Assembly (NCBI GenBank): GCA_016463365.1 | Contig: JAEMRJ010000021.1 | Coordinates: forward strand, 1-23,054 | Direction of reading: 5' to 3' | Source: Thermoleophilaceae bacterium | Lineage (GTDB): Bacteria > Actinomycetota > Thermoleophilia > Solirubrobacterales > JACPNS01 | Length of the DNA: 23,054 bases | In this document: one piece after another, positions 14,964 to 21,847 of the stretch | Layout of the letters: each line of letters starts with the position of its first letter | Position numbering within the stretch: position 1 is the stretch's first letter | Program-made: the position numbers and the translations under genes | Notes under the pieces: model-generated | What the model saw: only the letters and a program-made list of their open reading frames with translations | The model's database searches: none | Told to the model about the DNA's origin: nothing

Positions 14964-16481
14964 ATGATTGCTCGTTGTCGCTCACTCAAATTGCTCCTGG
15001 TGGTGCTCGCCACCGCTGCATCGCTTCTTGGAATGCATGGAACCGCCGCCGCCGCCGTGCCGGCGTTCGGATTCGATCCGAGCTTTGGCACCAACGGCGT
15101 CGGCCTTGGCCATTCCAGTTCCAGCGACGGTTACTTCGTCGTGAATGCCGTCGCTCCCCGGCCGGAGGGCGGGTGGATCGCCGTCGGTTACATGGGCGGG
15201 AAGAGCGATGAGGAGGACTACGACAGCGACTGGAACTGGATGGTGTCGGCGTTCCGCGCTGACGGGTCGCCAGACACACAATTTGGATCGAACGGCCGGC
15301 TGATCAACTCTGACCCGGGCGGCTACGGCAAGTCCTACGGGTCTACGGCAGACGCCGTCACGGTCCAGCCTGACGGCAAGATTCTCGTCGGCGGAATCGT
15401 CGACGTCTCCACGTCGAGTGATCAGGCCGACTATCTGGACCAGGTTGGAGGGGATCCGGAGTGCAACTGCTTCGCTGGTCGCGGGGCATTTCGTATCGCG
15501 CGGTACCTCGCCGACGGGAAGCTTGATCGCGGCTTCGGCGCCCGCGGCCACGTACTGTTGCGCGGGCTCTCGCGCAGCTGGACTGAGAACGGAGCAATGT
15601 CGAGCCTCGAACAGATCGTCGTGGGGCGTGGCGGGCGCATTTATGTCCTGGGCGAAACGATGTATTTCTCGAACGGCCTGAATGCCAGCTCCAATGATCG
15701 GCAACGGCTCATAGGTTTCGCTGTGAACAAGAACGGCACGACCCGGCGTTCATTCGGCCGAAACGGTCGACTGCTCGCTGCCGTCGGGCGGCGGACAGCC
15801 GACTTTCACCCGGAACGGGCTGTCGAGCTGCGGAGCGGTGAGCTCGTGGTCTCGGGCTACACATTGCTGGGGCGCGGCGCCGCGACCAAGCGGTTTCGCG
15901 TGGCGACCGTTCGCGTGACCAGGCGCGGGCGGCTGGACAATTCCGCATGGGGAAGGGGATGGCGCGAAATCTCGTTTGCGCCGAAGAAGTATGACTTCGC
16001 CGCAGTTGACATGCGTGCAGACGGTTCCGCGGTCTACCTGCTCACCCGCCACATCAAGTCTTCGTATTCAGGCCCGACAGGGCGGGGTGCAGTCGTGGCC
16101 AGCGTCAAACCGTCCGGTTACCGCGACACTGAGTTCGCGACGGCGGGCGTGCTGAACCTTTCGGAGGCTGTCGGCCCCGAGGTGCGCGACGGCAACTTCA
16201 TCGCCGCGCTTCGAGACGGATCCATGGCGGTGCTCGTCAACAACGGTCTGCGGCAGAAATACTCAGACGATCCAGACCCGCATCGGCAGTCTCTCATTGC
16301 GATTTCCAAGCATGGAATCGACGGTCCGGCCCTTCAGTTCGAGATTCCCTCGACGTCAGACCAGGGGTTTGATTCGAGGCTGATGTCCACAGACGGAAGC
16401 CGGGTGGTACTCGGTGGGACTGTCACGGCCGGCGAGAGCGATCGGGTCTTCTTCGCGCGCTTGAGACACGTGGGGAACTAG
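14964..16481 (+). CDS. Secreted delta-60 repeat (beta-propeller-like) protein
   Basis: The 505-residue protein has a signal peptide: basic start, hydrophobic stretch (8-22), cleavage near AAAAVPA. At least six delta-60-type repeats end in the pattern 'G.lD..FG.nG': near 37-46 (FDPSFGTNGV), 101-112, 184-196, 259-270, 322-333 and 384-396, the last two degenerate. Each is followed by 'v..pdGki.vgG'-type strands such as VQPDGKILVGG. Such repeats form propeller-like folds in exported proteins of unknown role. ATG 14964 is preferred as it starts the signal peptide; GTG 14955 is an alternative. The frame upstream runs through the tRNA and is not coding. It ends convergently with the thioesterase gene, sharing CTAG. 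Confidence 0.85.
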   Translation: MIARCRSLKLLLVVLATAASLLGMHGTAAAAVPAFGFDPSFGTNGVGLGHSSSSDGYFVVNAVAPRPEGGWIAVGYMGGKSDEEDYDSDWNWMVSAFRADGSPDTQFGSNGRLINSDPGGYGKSYGSTADAVTVQPDGKILVGGIVDVSTSSDQADYLDQVGGDPECNCFAGRGAFRIARYLADGKLDRGFGARGHVLLRGLSRSWTENGAMSSLEQIVVGRGGRIYVLGETMYFSNGLNASSNDRQRLIGFAVNKNGTTRRSFGRNGRLLAAVGRRTADFHPERAVELRSGELVVSGYTLLGRGAATKRFRVATVRVTRRGRLDNSAWGRGWREISFAPKKYDFAAVDMRADGSAVYLLTRHIKSSYSGPTGRGAVVASVKPSGYRDTEFATAGVLNLSEAVGPEVRDGNFIAALRDGSMAVLVNNGLRQKYSDDPDPHRQSLIAISKHGIDGPALQFEIPSTSDQGFDSRLMSTDGSRVVLGGTVTAGESDRVFFARLRHVGN

Positions 16482-17410
16482 CCAAAAGATTCTGGGTCCG
16501 GGGTGAGCACCATCTGCGTGTTCATGAACTCCGCAACGATCTTGCCCTCGCTGCGAATCGCCACCATCCACACCTGAGTTCGCGCGCCGACGTGCAGCGG
16601 TGTCGCCTCGGCGTCAAGCACCATGCCGAGTTTGCCGGCGCCGATCACGTTGACCTTCAGGTCTGAGCTGCTGAAGACTTGTCCTTCGCGCAAGTTCTCG
16701 CGCGTGGCCCAGCCGGCGACGGTGTCGCCGAGGGTCGCCCAGACGCCGCCGTGCATGAACTTGCCGCTGTGCAGGTGTCGCTCGTCGATCAACATGCGGC
16801 CGACGGCGCGGTCCTTGCTGATTTCGATCGCGTCGATCCCGAGGTGGGTGGCATACGGACCCTGCGGGATCTCGAGCGGCTGAACTTCCGGAGTGCGCTC
16901 GTGGCCTTCGCGGCCGACGGCCTCTGGCGGGACCTCACTCGTGGACTTCTTCGGCGCGTCGCCCTTGGGCTCCAAAAGCACCTGGGTGCAGATGAAGTTT
17001 GCGACCTGGACGTCATCGCGCGCGATGCGCACTTCCCAGACATGCGTTCGCTTACCTACGTGAAGCGGCAGCGCAACTGCCATCAGCTCGTCGCCGACAG
17101 CTGCGGTGTGGAAGATGTTGGTCTTCATCTCGGCGGTCGTGAAGTTCCAGCCGACGGGCAGCACGCGCGCCGCGCCCCAGCCGGCGATGCTGTCGGCGAA
17201 CGCCGTCCAGGCCCCGGCGTGCATGTAGGCGACGTTGTGCAGGTGGCGCTCGCTGACGACCATGCGGCCGATGGTGCGCTCTGGACCGAGCTCAAGGATC
17301 TCAAAGCCCAGCCAGCCCGGGAACGTGTTCGCGGTGAACTTGCGGGTGATCTCGGGATCCAGCGCGAACTTGGGGTCGATCTCGATTTTCAAGGGGTATC
17401 CGGTGCTCAC
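16478..17410 (-). CDS. Tandem double-hotdog thioesterase (PaaI-like)
   Basis: The 310-residue protein holds two hotdog-fold acyl-CoA thioesterase-like domains, about 30-147 and 184-303, joined by a charged linker. Each has the same motif run: HLHNVAYMHAGAWTAFADS (56-74) in domain 1, and HLHSGKFMHGGVWATLGDT (212-230) in domain 2, followed by AGW and LHVG(K/A)RT(H/Q)VW. Single-domain PaaI relatives dimerise; here the dimer is covalently fused. Domain 1 has Ala where the usual GG motif is. GTG 17410 is chosen over an upstream in-frame codon because a TACTCT -10 box lies 7 nt before it. It is divergent from lexA. Confidence 0.86.
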   Translation of the reverse strand: MSTGYPLKIEIDPKFALDPEITRKFTANTFPGWLGFEILELGPERTIGRMVVSERHLHNVAYMHAGAWTAFADSIAGWGAARVLPVGWNFTTAEMKTNIFHTAAVGDELMAVALPLHVGKRTHVWEVRIARDDVQVANFICTQVLLEPKGDAPKKSTSEVPPEAVGREGHERTPEVQPLEIPQGPYATHLGIDAIEISKDRAVGRMLIDERHLHSGKFMHGGVWATLGDTVAGWATRENLREGQVFSSSDLKVNVIGAGKLGMVLDAEATPLHVGARTQVWMVAIRSEGKIVAEFMNTQMVLTPDPESFG

Positions 17411-17417
17411 GCGGGCG

Positions 17418-17423
17418 AGAGTA
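17418..17423 (-). promoter_or_regulatory. Putative -10 box (TACTCT) of the double-hotdog gene
   Basis: On the minus strand TACTCT ends 7 nt before GTG 17410 with no Shine-Dalgarno, suggesting a leaderless transcript. SOS box 1 lies 26 bp further upstream. Confidence 0.4.
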
Positions 17424-17449
17424 GCCCGAAGGCGCCGCAATTCCCGATA

Positions 17450-17463
17450 CGAACAAATGTTCC
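17450..17463. promoter_or_regulatory. SOS box 1 (LexA operator)
   Basis: CGAACAAATGTTCC matches the Gram-positive LexA operator CGAAC-N4-GTTCG with one mismatch in the last base. It lies where a -35 for the lexA promoter would be and also upstream of the divergent thioesterase promoter. Confidence 0.85.
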
Positions 17464-17479
17464 GTCCGGGCGATCCGTT

Positions 17480-17485
17480 TATATT
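17480..17485 (+). promoter_or_regulatory. Putative lexA promoter -10 box (TATATT)
   Basis: TATATT lies between the two SOS boxes, so a bound LexA at either box would block it. The expected transcription start is near 17492, giving a leader of about 118 nt before lexA. No good -35 is visible. Confidence 0.5.
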
Positions 17486-17486
17486 C

Positions 17487-17500
17487 CGAACAAGTGTTCG
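17487..17500. promoter_or_regulatory. SOS box 2 (LexA operator)
   Basis: CGAACAAGTGTTCG is a full match to CGAAC-N4-GTTCG. It overlaps the expected lexA transcription start. Its start is 37 bp from the start of box 1, which would place two LexA dimers across the promoter. Confidence 0.92.
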
Positions 17501-17563
17501 CCTTGCTGATTTCTGCGACTGGACCAGTCAGTCGGTCCAAAGCGCAGACGGGAGGTCATCACG

Positions 17564-17617
17564 GTGAGCATCAAATGCATACGACGACGAGTCGAAGGTG
17601 AGACAACCAATGATTGA
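17564..17617 (+). CDS. Possible 17-codon upstream ORF overlapping the lexA start
   Basis: GGGAGG at 17550-17555, the strongest Shine-Dalgarno in the lexA leader, lies 8 nt before GTG 17564. This opens a 17-residue frame, MSIKCIRRRVEGETTND, ending at TGA 17615-17617. It overlaps the first 8 nt of lexA (ATG 17610) in another frame, so ribosomes ending there could reinitiate at lexA. A run of three rare-looking CGA codons sits mid-frame. Short ORFs arise by chance; the evidence is the Shine-Dalgarno placement and the overlap. Confidence 0.4.
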   Translation: MSIKCIRRRVEGETTND

Positions 17618-18287
17618 ACAAGCAGAGACTCCGGCACCGCTCACGCGGCGTCAGACAGAGATTCTTGACTTCATTCAGGAGTATCTCGACACCAACGGGT
17701 ACCCCCCGACGGTCCGCGACATAGGCGGGGCCGTTGGTCTCACCTCCTCGTCGACGGTGCATGCACACCTTTCCAACCTGGAGAAGGCCGGCGCAATCAG
17801 GCGGGACCCGACCAAGCCACGCGCCCTGGAGATCCTCGGCGACAAAGTCAACGGCGCCGCGAATGCCACGCGCCGCGCGGCCGACCGCATCGGTCAGTCA
17901 ATCTCTGACGCAACATCCGGCCTGCCGCTGATCGGCGCCGTCGCCGCAGGTGGTCCGATCGTCGCCGAGCAGAACATCGAGGAGTACATCGACGTGCCAC
18001 GCATAGCCGGCGGAGACAACGCAGACTTCGTCCTCTCCGTCCGCGGAGACTCAATGGAGAAGGCCGGGATTCTTGACGGGGACTTTGTCGTCGTCAAGTC
18101 GCAACAGACCGCCCGCGACGGTGAGATCGTCGTCGCCCTGATCGACAATGAAGCCACCGTCAAGCGCTACTTCCGCGAGAGCGACCACATCCGGCTTCAG
18201 CCAGAGAACGACGCATATGAGCCGATTCGTAGCCGCGATGCAGCTGTGGTGGGCTCAGTGGTCGGGGTCTTTCGCCGCGTGCTCTAG
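17610..18287 (+). CDS. lexA: LexA repressor
   Basis: LexA represses SOS genes and cleaves itself when bound to RecA filaments. The 225-residue protein has a winged-helix N-domain (LTRRQTEILDFIQ, then YPPTVRDIG and SSSTVHAHLSNLEKAG). A linker of about 35 residues, longer than in E. coli, follows, then the peptidase domain. The cleavage site is Ala-Gly in AVAAGGP (A113/G114). The catalytic dyad is S148 in GDSM and K185 in ATVKRYF. ATG 17610 is favoured over GTG 17598 because AAGGTGAG at 17595-17602 is a suitable ribosome-binding site. Two SOS boxes upstream show autoregulation. It converges with moaC, 19 nt between the stops. Confidence 0.97.
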   Translation: MIEQAETPAPLTRRQTEILDFIQEYLDTNGYPPTVRDIGGAVGLTSSSTVHAHLSNLEKAGAIRRDPTKPRALEILGDKVNGAANATRRAADRIGQSISDATSGLPLIGAVAAGGPIVAEQNIEEYIDVPRIAGGDNADFVLSVRGDSMEKAGILDGDFVVVKSQQTARDGEIVVALIDNEATVKRYFRESDHIRLQPENDAYEPIRSRDAAVVGSVVGVFRRVL

Positions 18288-18306
18288 GCCGAGAGGCAGG
18301 TGGCGT

Positions 18307-18783
18307 TCAGCTCGACGCCTTCCAATCCGACTTTCCGCCGGATTTCTCGGCGAGCGCAATCTGCTCGATCCGTACCCCGCGCTCGACGCCCTTGACCATG
18401 TCGTAAAGCGTCAGCGCGGCAACGCTGCATCCGGTCAGCGCCTCCATCTCAATGCCGGTTCGATCCATCGTGCGTGCTTCGCACTCGATCGAGATCACGC
18501 CGGCCGTGGCGTCGACCTCAAGTCGCACATCGACAAACGACAGCGCCACGTTGTGTGCCAGCGGGATCAGCTCCGCGGTTCGTTTTGCCGCCTGGATACC
18601 GGCGATTCGCGCAGTGCCGATGACGTCGCCCTTGGGAGCGTCGCCCGCCGCGACAAGCGCAGCTGTTTCAGGGAGCATCAGCACCCGGCCGCGCGCGACG
18701 GCGCGACGGTCGGTCACTGCCTTGTCGCCAACATCGACCATGCGGGCGGCTCCGCTCTCATCAAGATGTGTCAGGCGGTCCAC
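18307..18783 (-). CDS. moaC: Cyclic pyranopterin monophosphate synthase MoaC
   Basis: MoaC converts 3',8-cyclo-7,8-dihydro-GTP to cyclic pyranopterin monophosphate, the second half of the first step of molybdenum cofactor synthesis. From GTG 18783 the protein has 158 residues, the normal family length. Residues fall at the E. coli positions: K51, H77, E112 and E114 in TGIEMEALTG, D128, K131 and K147. The usual LCHP around H77 is LAHN here (LIPLAHNVAL). A TAGATT -10 box 7 nt before GTG 18783 supports this start over a longer frame. Other moa genes are not in the window. Confidence 0.95.
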   Translation of the reverse strand: MDRLTHLDESGAARMVDVGDKAVTDRRAVARGRVLMLPETAALVAAGDAPKGDVIGTARIAGIQAAKRTAELIPLAHNVALSFVDVRLEVDATAGVISIECEARTMDRTGIEMEALTGCSVAALTLYDMVKGVERGVRIEQIALAEKSGGKSDWKASS

Positions 18784-18790
18784 GCCAGCA

Positions 18791-18796
18791 AATCTA
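18791..18796 (-). promoter_or_regulatory. Putative -10 box (TAGATT) of moaC
   Basis: On the minus strand TAGATT ends 7 nt before GTG 18783, with no Shine-Dalgarno. It suggests a leaderless transcript. Confidence 0.45.
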
Positions 18797-18940
18797 GCGA
18801 GTGACCGATCGCGTCCGGCGCGGCAGTCCAAGTACGAGCCAGGCTCTGGATCAGCGGCACGATTCCCGACATCGCTGGCTGATCTCTAGATCGTTCGTTG
18901 ATTATCCCGCTCTTTGGAACAAAATCGCGCTTGCATTCTG

Positions 18941-18969
18941 TTGCGCGGACCGACCGGAAGCTCTAGAAT
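18941..18969 (+). promoter_or_regulatory. rnpB promoter
   Basis: TTGCGC (18941-18946) and TAGAAT (18964-18969) are separated by exactly 17 nt, a good housekeeping sigma promoter. The expected start near 18976 lies about 10 nt before the P1 helix of RNase P RNA. Confidence 0.75.
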
Positions 18970-18984
18970 GACTCTTGTCAGTTT

Positions 18985-19540
<556 letters not shown>

Positions 19541-19542
19541 GG

Positions 19543-19570
19543 AAAGGCCCGCCTCGTGCGGGCCTTTTCT
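19543..19570 (+). terminator. Rho-independent terminator of rnpB
   Basis: AAAGGCCCGC (19543-19552) pairs perfectly with GCGGGCCTTT (19558-19567) around the loop CTCGT, followed by TCT. It starts 7 nt after the 3' strand of P1. Confidence 0.92.
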
Positions 19571-19628
19571 ATGGGCAAAAAGCTTGGAAATAGCTCCGAT
19601 CAAAACAAAGAACCGTCTGCCAGCCGTA

Positions 19629-19634
19629 TATGAT
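19629..19634 (+). promoter_or_regulatory. Putative -10 box (TATGAT) of the cytochrome c gene
   Basis: TATGAT ends 8 nt before ATG 19643 and no Shine-Dalgarno lies between them, suggesting a leaderless transcript. Confidence 0.45.
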
Positions 19635-19642
19635 CCCCGCCG

Positions 19643-20152
19643 ATGAACGCATTGCTATTCGTCCTCGCCTGGGTCCTTGCGGCCCTCATCGTCCTGATCG
19701 TCGCTATGTATGTCACGCGCGACAAGGACGCCAAGCCTTCCTACAAGGGGAGCCTTGACGGCGGGGCAAAGGCAGCTGTCGCGCTGGGCGCGCTGTTCCT
19801 GGTGATCGGCCTTCCCGCAGCAGTACTGAGCAAGACCAGCAATCGTGTTCCCAGTGGCGCCGGCACCTACACATTGAACTCCACCGTGACCGAGCGTGAC
19901 GGCCTCGAGATCTTCCGTTCGACCTGCGCCAGCTGTCACTCGCTCAGCGCCGCCAACGCCCGTGGCATCTACGGCCCGAACCTCGACGAGGTGCTCGGAA
20001 CCCCGGGCGCCGACCCGAAGGCCACCGCAGCGCGCGTCGCAGGAGCGATCAAGCTCGGCGGCGTCACCGGCAAGCAGATGCCGGCAGAGTTGCTCTCCGG
20101 CGAAGACAGCAAGCTCGTCTCGCAGTACGTCGCCGCAGTCGCCGGCAAGTAG
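19643..20152 (+). CDS. Membrane-anchored mono-heme c-type cytochrome
   Basis: The 169-residue protein has two transmembrane helices (about 3-24 and 44-63) and an external class I cytochrome c domain. The heme site is C95-AS-C98-H99 in STCASCHSL. M146 in GKQMPAELL is the probable sixth ligand. GIYGPNLDEVLG after the heme site is typical of small cytochromes in respiratory complexes. It likely carries electrons near the quinol oxidation or oxidase step, but no partner genes adjoin. Heme attachment would need the Ccm system encoded at 2720-5670. Confidence 0.92.
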   Translation: MNALLFVLAWVLAALIVLIVAMYVTRDKDAKPSYKGSLDGGAKAAVALGALFLVIGLPAAVLSKTSNRVPSGAGTYTLNSTVTERDGLEIFRSTCASCHSLSAANARGIYGPNLDEVLGTPGADPKATAARVAGAIKLGGVTGKQMPAELLSGEDSKLVSQYVAAVAGK

Positions 20153-20176
20153 CACCCGCCGCCCCCTCCAGTCAAC

Positions 20177-20204
20177 CCGCCACCGGTCGACCGCCACCGG
20201 TCGA
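20177..20204. repeat. 14 bp perfect tandem duplication
   Basis: CCGCCACCGGTCGA occurs twice head to tail (20177-20190 and 20191-20204), just before the composite repeat. Each copy contains the palindrome ACCGGT. Confidence 0.8.
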
Positions 20205-20216
20205 CGCCCTTGGCCT

Positions 20217-20303
20217 GCTGCGCACCTGTGGTGTGCAATCTAATTCCGCACCAAAATCTGGCTTGGGAATGCGGTCGTCTGCTGCACACCCGTGGTGTGC
20301 AGC
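20217..20303 (+). repeat. Composite repeat unit 1, bounded by 21 bp near-palindromes
   Basis: Copy P1 (20217-20237, GCTGCGCACC-TGT-GGTGTGCA) and copy P2 (20281-20303, GCTGCACACC-CGT-GGTGTGCAGC, perfectly symmetric apart from the 3 nt centre) flank a 43 nt spacer. An inverted second unit lies at 20388-20476. No gene covers 20153-20496; this element and its partner fill most of it, between the convergent ends of the cytochrome and oxidoreductase genes. Confidence 0.88.
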
Positions 20304-20344
20304 GGTAGCCGACGTGAGCACCAAAAGGCGCGACGCCCGACCGT

Positions 20345-20374
20345 CTGCTCGAGCCACAGCGCGGCGACGAGCAG
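20345..20374. repeat. Hairpin at the centre of the composite inverted repeat
   Basis: CTGCTCG (20345-20351) and CGAGCAG (20368-20374) form a 7 bp stem with a 16 nt loop. It sits in the 84 nt between the two inverted units. Confidence 0.6.
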
Positions 20375-20387
20375 GCCTTCGCCGCGT

Positions 20388-20476
20388 TGCACACCACAGG
20401 TGCGCAGCAGTGTTTCGCTCTACCAAGCGGTTCTTGGGCGCCGAATTGTTGCTGCACACCACAGGTGCGCAGCAAC
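20388..20476 (-). repeat. Composite repeat unit 2, inverted copy of unit 1
   Basis: Copies P3 (20388-20408) and P4 (20453-20473) are identical to each other and to the reverse complement of P1 over all 21 bp. P4 is extended by GTTGC...GCAAC to a 29 bp near-palindrome (20448-20476). The 44 nt spacer aligns with that of unit 1 when reverse-complemented, sharing AATTC-GC-CC and CTTGG blocks. Short CAG triplets follow (20476-20490). Confidence 0.88.
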
Positions 20477-20496
20477 AGCAGCAGCAGCAGTTCCGA

Positions 20497-21510
20497 TCAG
20501 GTGGTGGCTGTCAGGCCGACAGATGCGCAGCCGTCGCGCAGGGGTTGCAGGCCGAACGCATCTACGGGTGCGAGTGCTCCGACCGCCCGCACAGCGCCAG
20601 CGAGCATCCGCTCGGCCGCCCACGCTGTGAGCAGGCCGCTCAGGTCGTAGGGATTGGGTCCGTCCACGCGGACCTCCGAAAGCGCACCGCCCGAAGCGTC
20701 ACGCGCGACGGCGATCACGTTGGTGCGTGCCTCGGCGCGCTTCTCGCTGCTCGGGCCGTCGGCGGTTGACTGCGCAACCTCCTCCTCGCCGCCCGGAGAA
20801 AACCAACCCAGACCAACGTTCACGTCCGTCAACTGCGGCGCAAACCGGGGGAGGGCAAAGTGTTCGGTGCCGCCGATCGCGATGGCCGTGCCGAGATCAA
20901 AATCCAACACCCGCTTTGCGCCGACAACGTCGACCAGCGCACCGTCACGGAACTCATATGGAACTTCCTTCGACGAGGCCGCAAGCGAATCGAGCGTCCC
21001 CTGGCTGAACGACTCCGTGCTGCGCGGATTCTTCCCGTGCAGGAAGTACCCGATGTCAACGCGCACCGCGGCCCCGCCAGCGCGTTCGAGCGCGATCGCC
21101 CCAGCGAGGTTGCCCGGCACGTAGTCGTAGCCAAAGGCCGGCAGCATCGCGAGCCCGCGATCCGCAAAGCGCGGCCCGAACTCGCCGAAGACGCGGCGCA
21201 GCCAGCCCGGCTCGCCGGTGATGTCGATGTAGGGGATCTCCGCAGAGAGCGCTGCCTCGGCTGCGACGTGCCCGGTCGAGGTGTACGGGCCGACCGTCGT
21301 GATCAAGAGCTCGGCGCCGGCGCAGGCACGCTCGACGGAGCCGGGGTCTGCGACGTCAGCGACGAACGACTCGGTCCCCGGAAATCGCTCAGCAAGCAGC
21401 TCAAGCTTCTCCCGCGAACGGGCCGCCGCCCGGACCGGGATACCCCGCGCCGCGAGCTCCCGGACGACCATGCGCCCGGAAAATCCAGTGGCTCCGAAGA
21501 CGAGGACCAT
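20497..21510 (-). CDS. Saccharopine dehydrogenase-like NAD(P)-binding oxidoreductase
   Basis: The 337-residue protein begins with a Rossmann fold, VFGATGFSGRMVVREL (4-19), then AAARS and the TTVGPYTSTG strand typical of the saccharopine dehydrogenase / trans-acting enoyl reductase group. Later motifs include YIDITGEPGW and PAFGYDYVPGNLAG. True lysine-pathway saccharopine dehydrogenase is unlikely because no lysine genes adjoin; members of this group act on lipids or polyketides. ATG 21510 has a TAGCTT -10 box 9 nt upstream. The gene converges on the repeat region. Confidence 0.86.
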   Translation of the reverse strand: MVLVFGATGFSGRMVVRELAARGIPVRAAARSREKLELLAERFPGTESFVADVADPGSVERACAGAELLITTVGPYTSTGHVAAEAALSAEIPYIDITGEPGWLRRVFGEFGPRFADRGLAMLPAFGYDYVPGNLAGAIALERAGGAAVRVDIGYFLHGKNPRSTESFSQGTLDSLAASSKEVPYEFRDGALVDVVGAKRVLDFDLGTAIAIGGTEHFALPRFAPQLTDVNVGLGWFSPGGEEEVAQSTADGPSSEKRAEARTNVIAVARDASGGALSEVRVDGPNPYDLSGLLTAWAAERMLAGAVRAVGALAPVDAFGLQPLRDGCASVGLTATT

Positions 21511-21519
21511 CGGCGCGCA

Positions 21520-21525
21520 AAGCTA
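21520..21525 (-). promoter_or_regulatory. Putative -10 box (TAGCTT) of the saccharopine-dehydrogenase-like gene
   Basis: On the minus strand TAGCTT ends 9 nt before ATG 21510. No Shine-Dalgarno is seen, suggesting a leaderless transcript. Confidence 0.4.
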
Positions 21526-21674
21526 GCAATTGCCCAGAGTTCGCCGTCAGGTTTACCAATAAGGACGTCCGGACTAACTATTTCTCGGCAATTTCCGGGC
21601 ATTTGCAGGTTTTTTGGTGGCGAGTCGTCGGAGCGGCTTGTTAGCATCCTGCTCCAGTATCCGCTGAAGTCTGA

Positions 21675-21830
21675 ATATGCACTCAAGCCTGCACATTCGT
21701 TCGAGACGCGGGGGACCCAATGCCACAGCAGTTTGTGGCGGGGGCGAATCGCAAAAGATCACGGTTGATGATCCGGCGCGTAGCGAGGCTCTTTCTCGCG
21801 AGTCCGTCAGCTAACCCCGTAAGCATTATG
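21675..21830 (+). promoter_or_regulatory. c-di-AMP riboswitch (ydaO/yuaA class)
   Basis: The stretch 21511-21847 has no gene and is mostly this aptamer. Class hallmarks are in order: CGGGGGACCCAA (21709-21720), a hairpin GCCACA/TGTGGC (21722-21739), GGGGGCGAATC (21740-21750), a hairpin GCGAG/CTCGC (21783-21799), and the highly conserved GAGTCCGTCAGCTAACCCCG (21800-21819) with GTAAGC. ATGC (21677-21680) may pair with GCAT (21823-21826) as P1. The ribosome-binding site GAGGAAG (21834-21840) follows within 8 nt and no terminator intervenes, so control of translation is more likely than termination. In known cases c-di-AMP turns expression off. Confidence 0.92.
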
Positions 21831-21847
21831 AAAGAGGAAGTACTGAC

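Noticed and set aside
20217..20476. CRISPR array
   Set aside because: Only four repeat copies, in mixed orientation with unequal spacing (43, 84 and 44 nt), spacers related to each other, and no cas genes.
20172..20769. Several short open frames on both strands across the repeat region
   Set aside because: They arise from the palindromic repeats and the antisense of the oxidoreductase; no start with a ribosome-binding site and no conserved domain. The frame-preserving pattern between arms is kept as a finding only.
20497..21510. Lysine-pathway saccharopine dehydrogenase
   Set aside because: Only the N-terminal NAD(P) domain style matches and no lysine genes are near; a general saccharopine-dehydrogenase-like oxidoreductase is the safer call.
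21574..21762. Short minus-strand frame in the riboswitch leader
   Set aside because: It lies antisense to the conserved aptamer and has no ribosome-binding site or motif.
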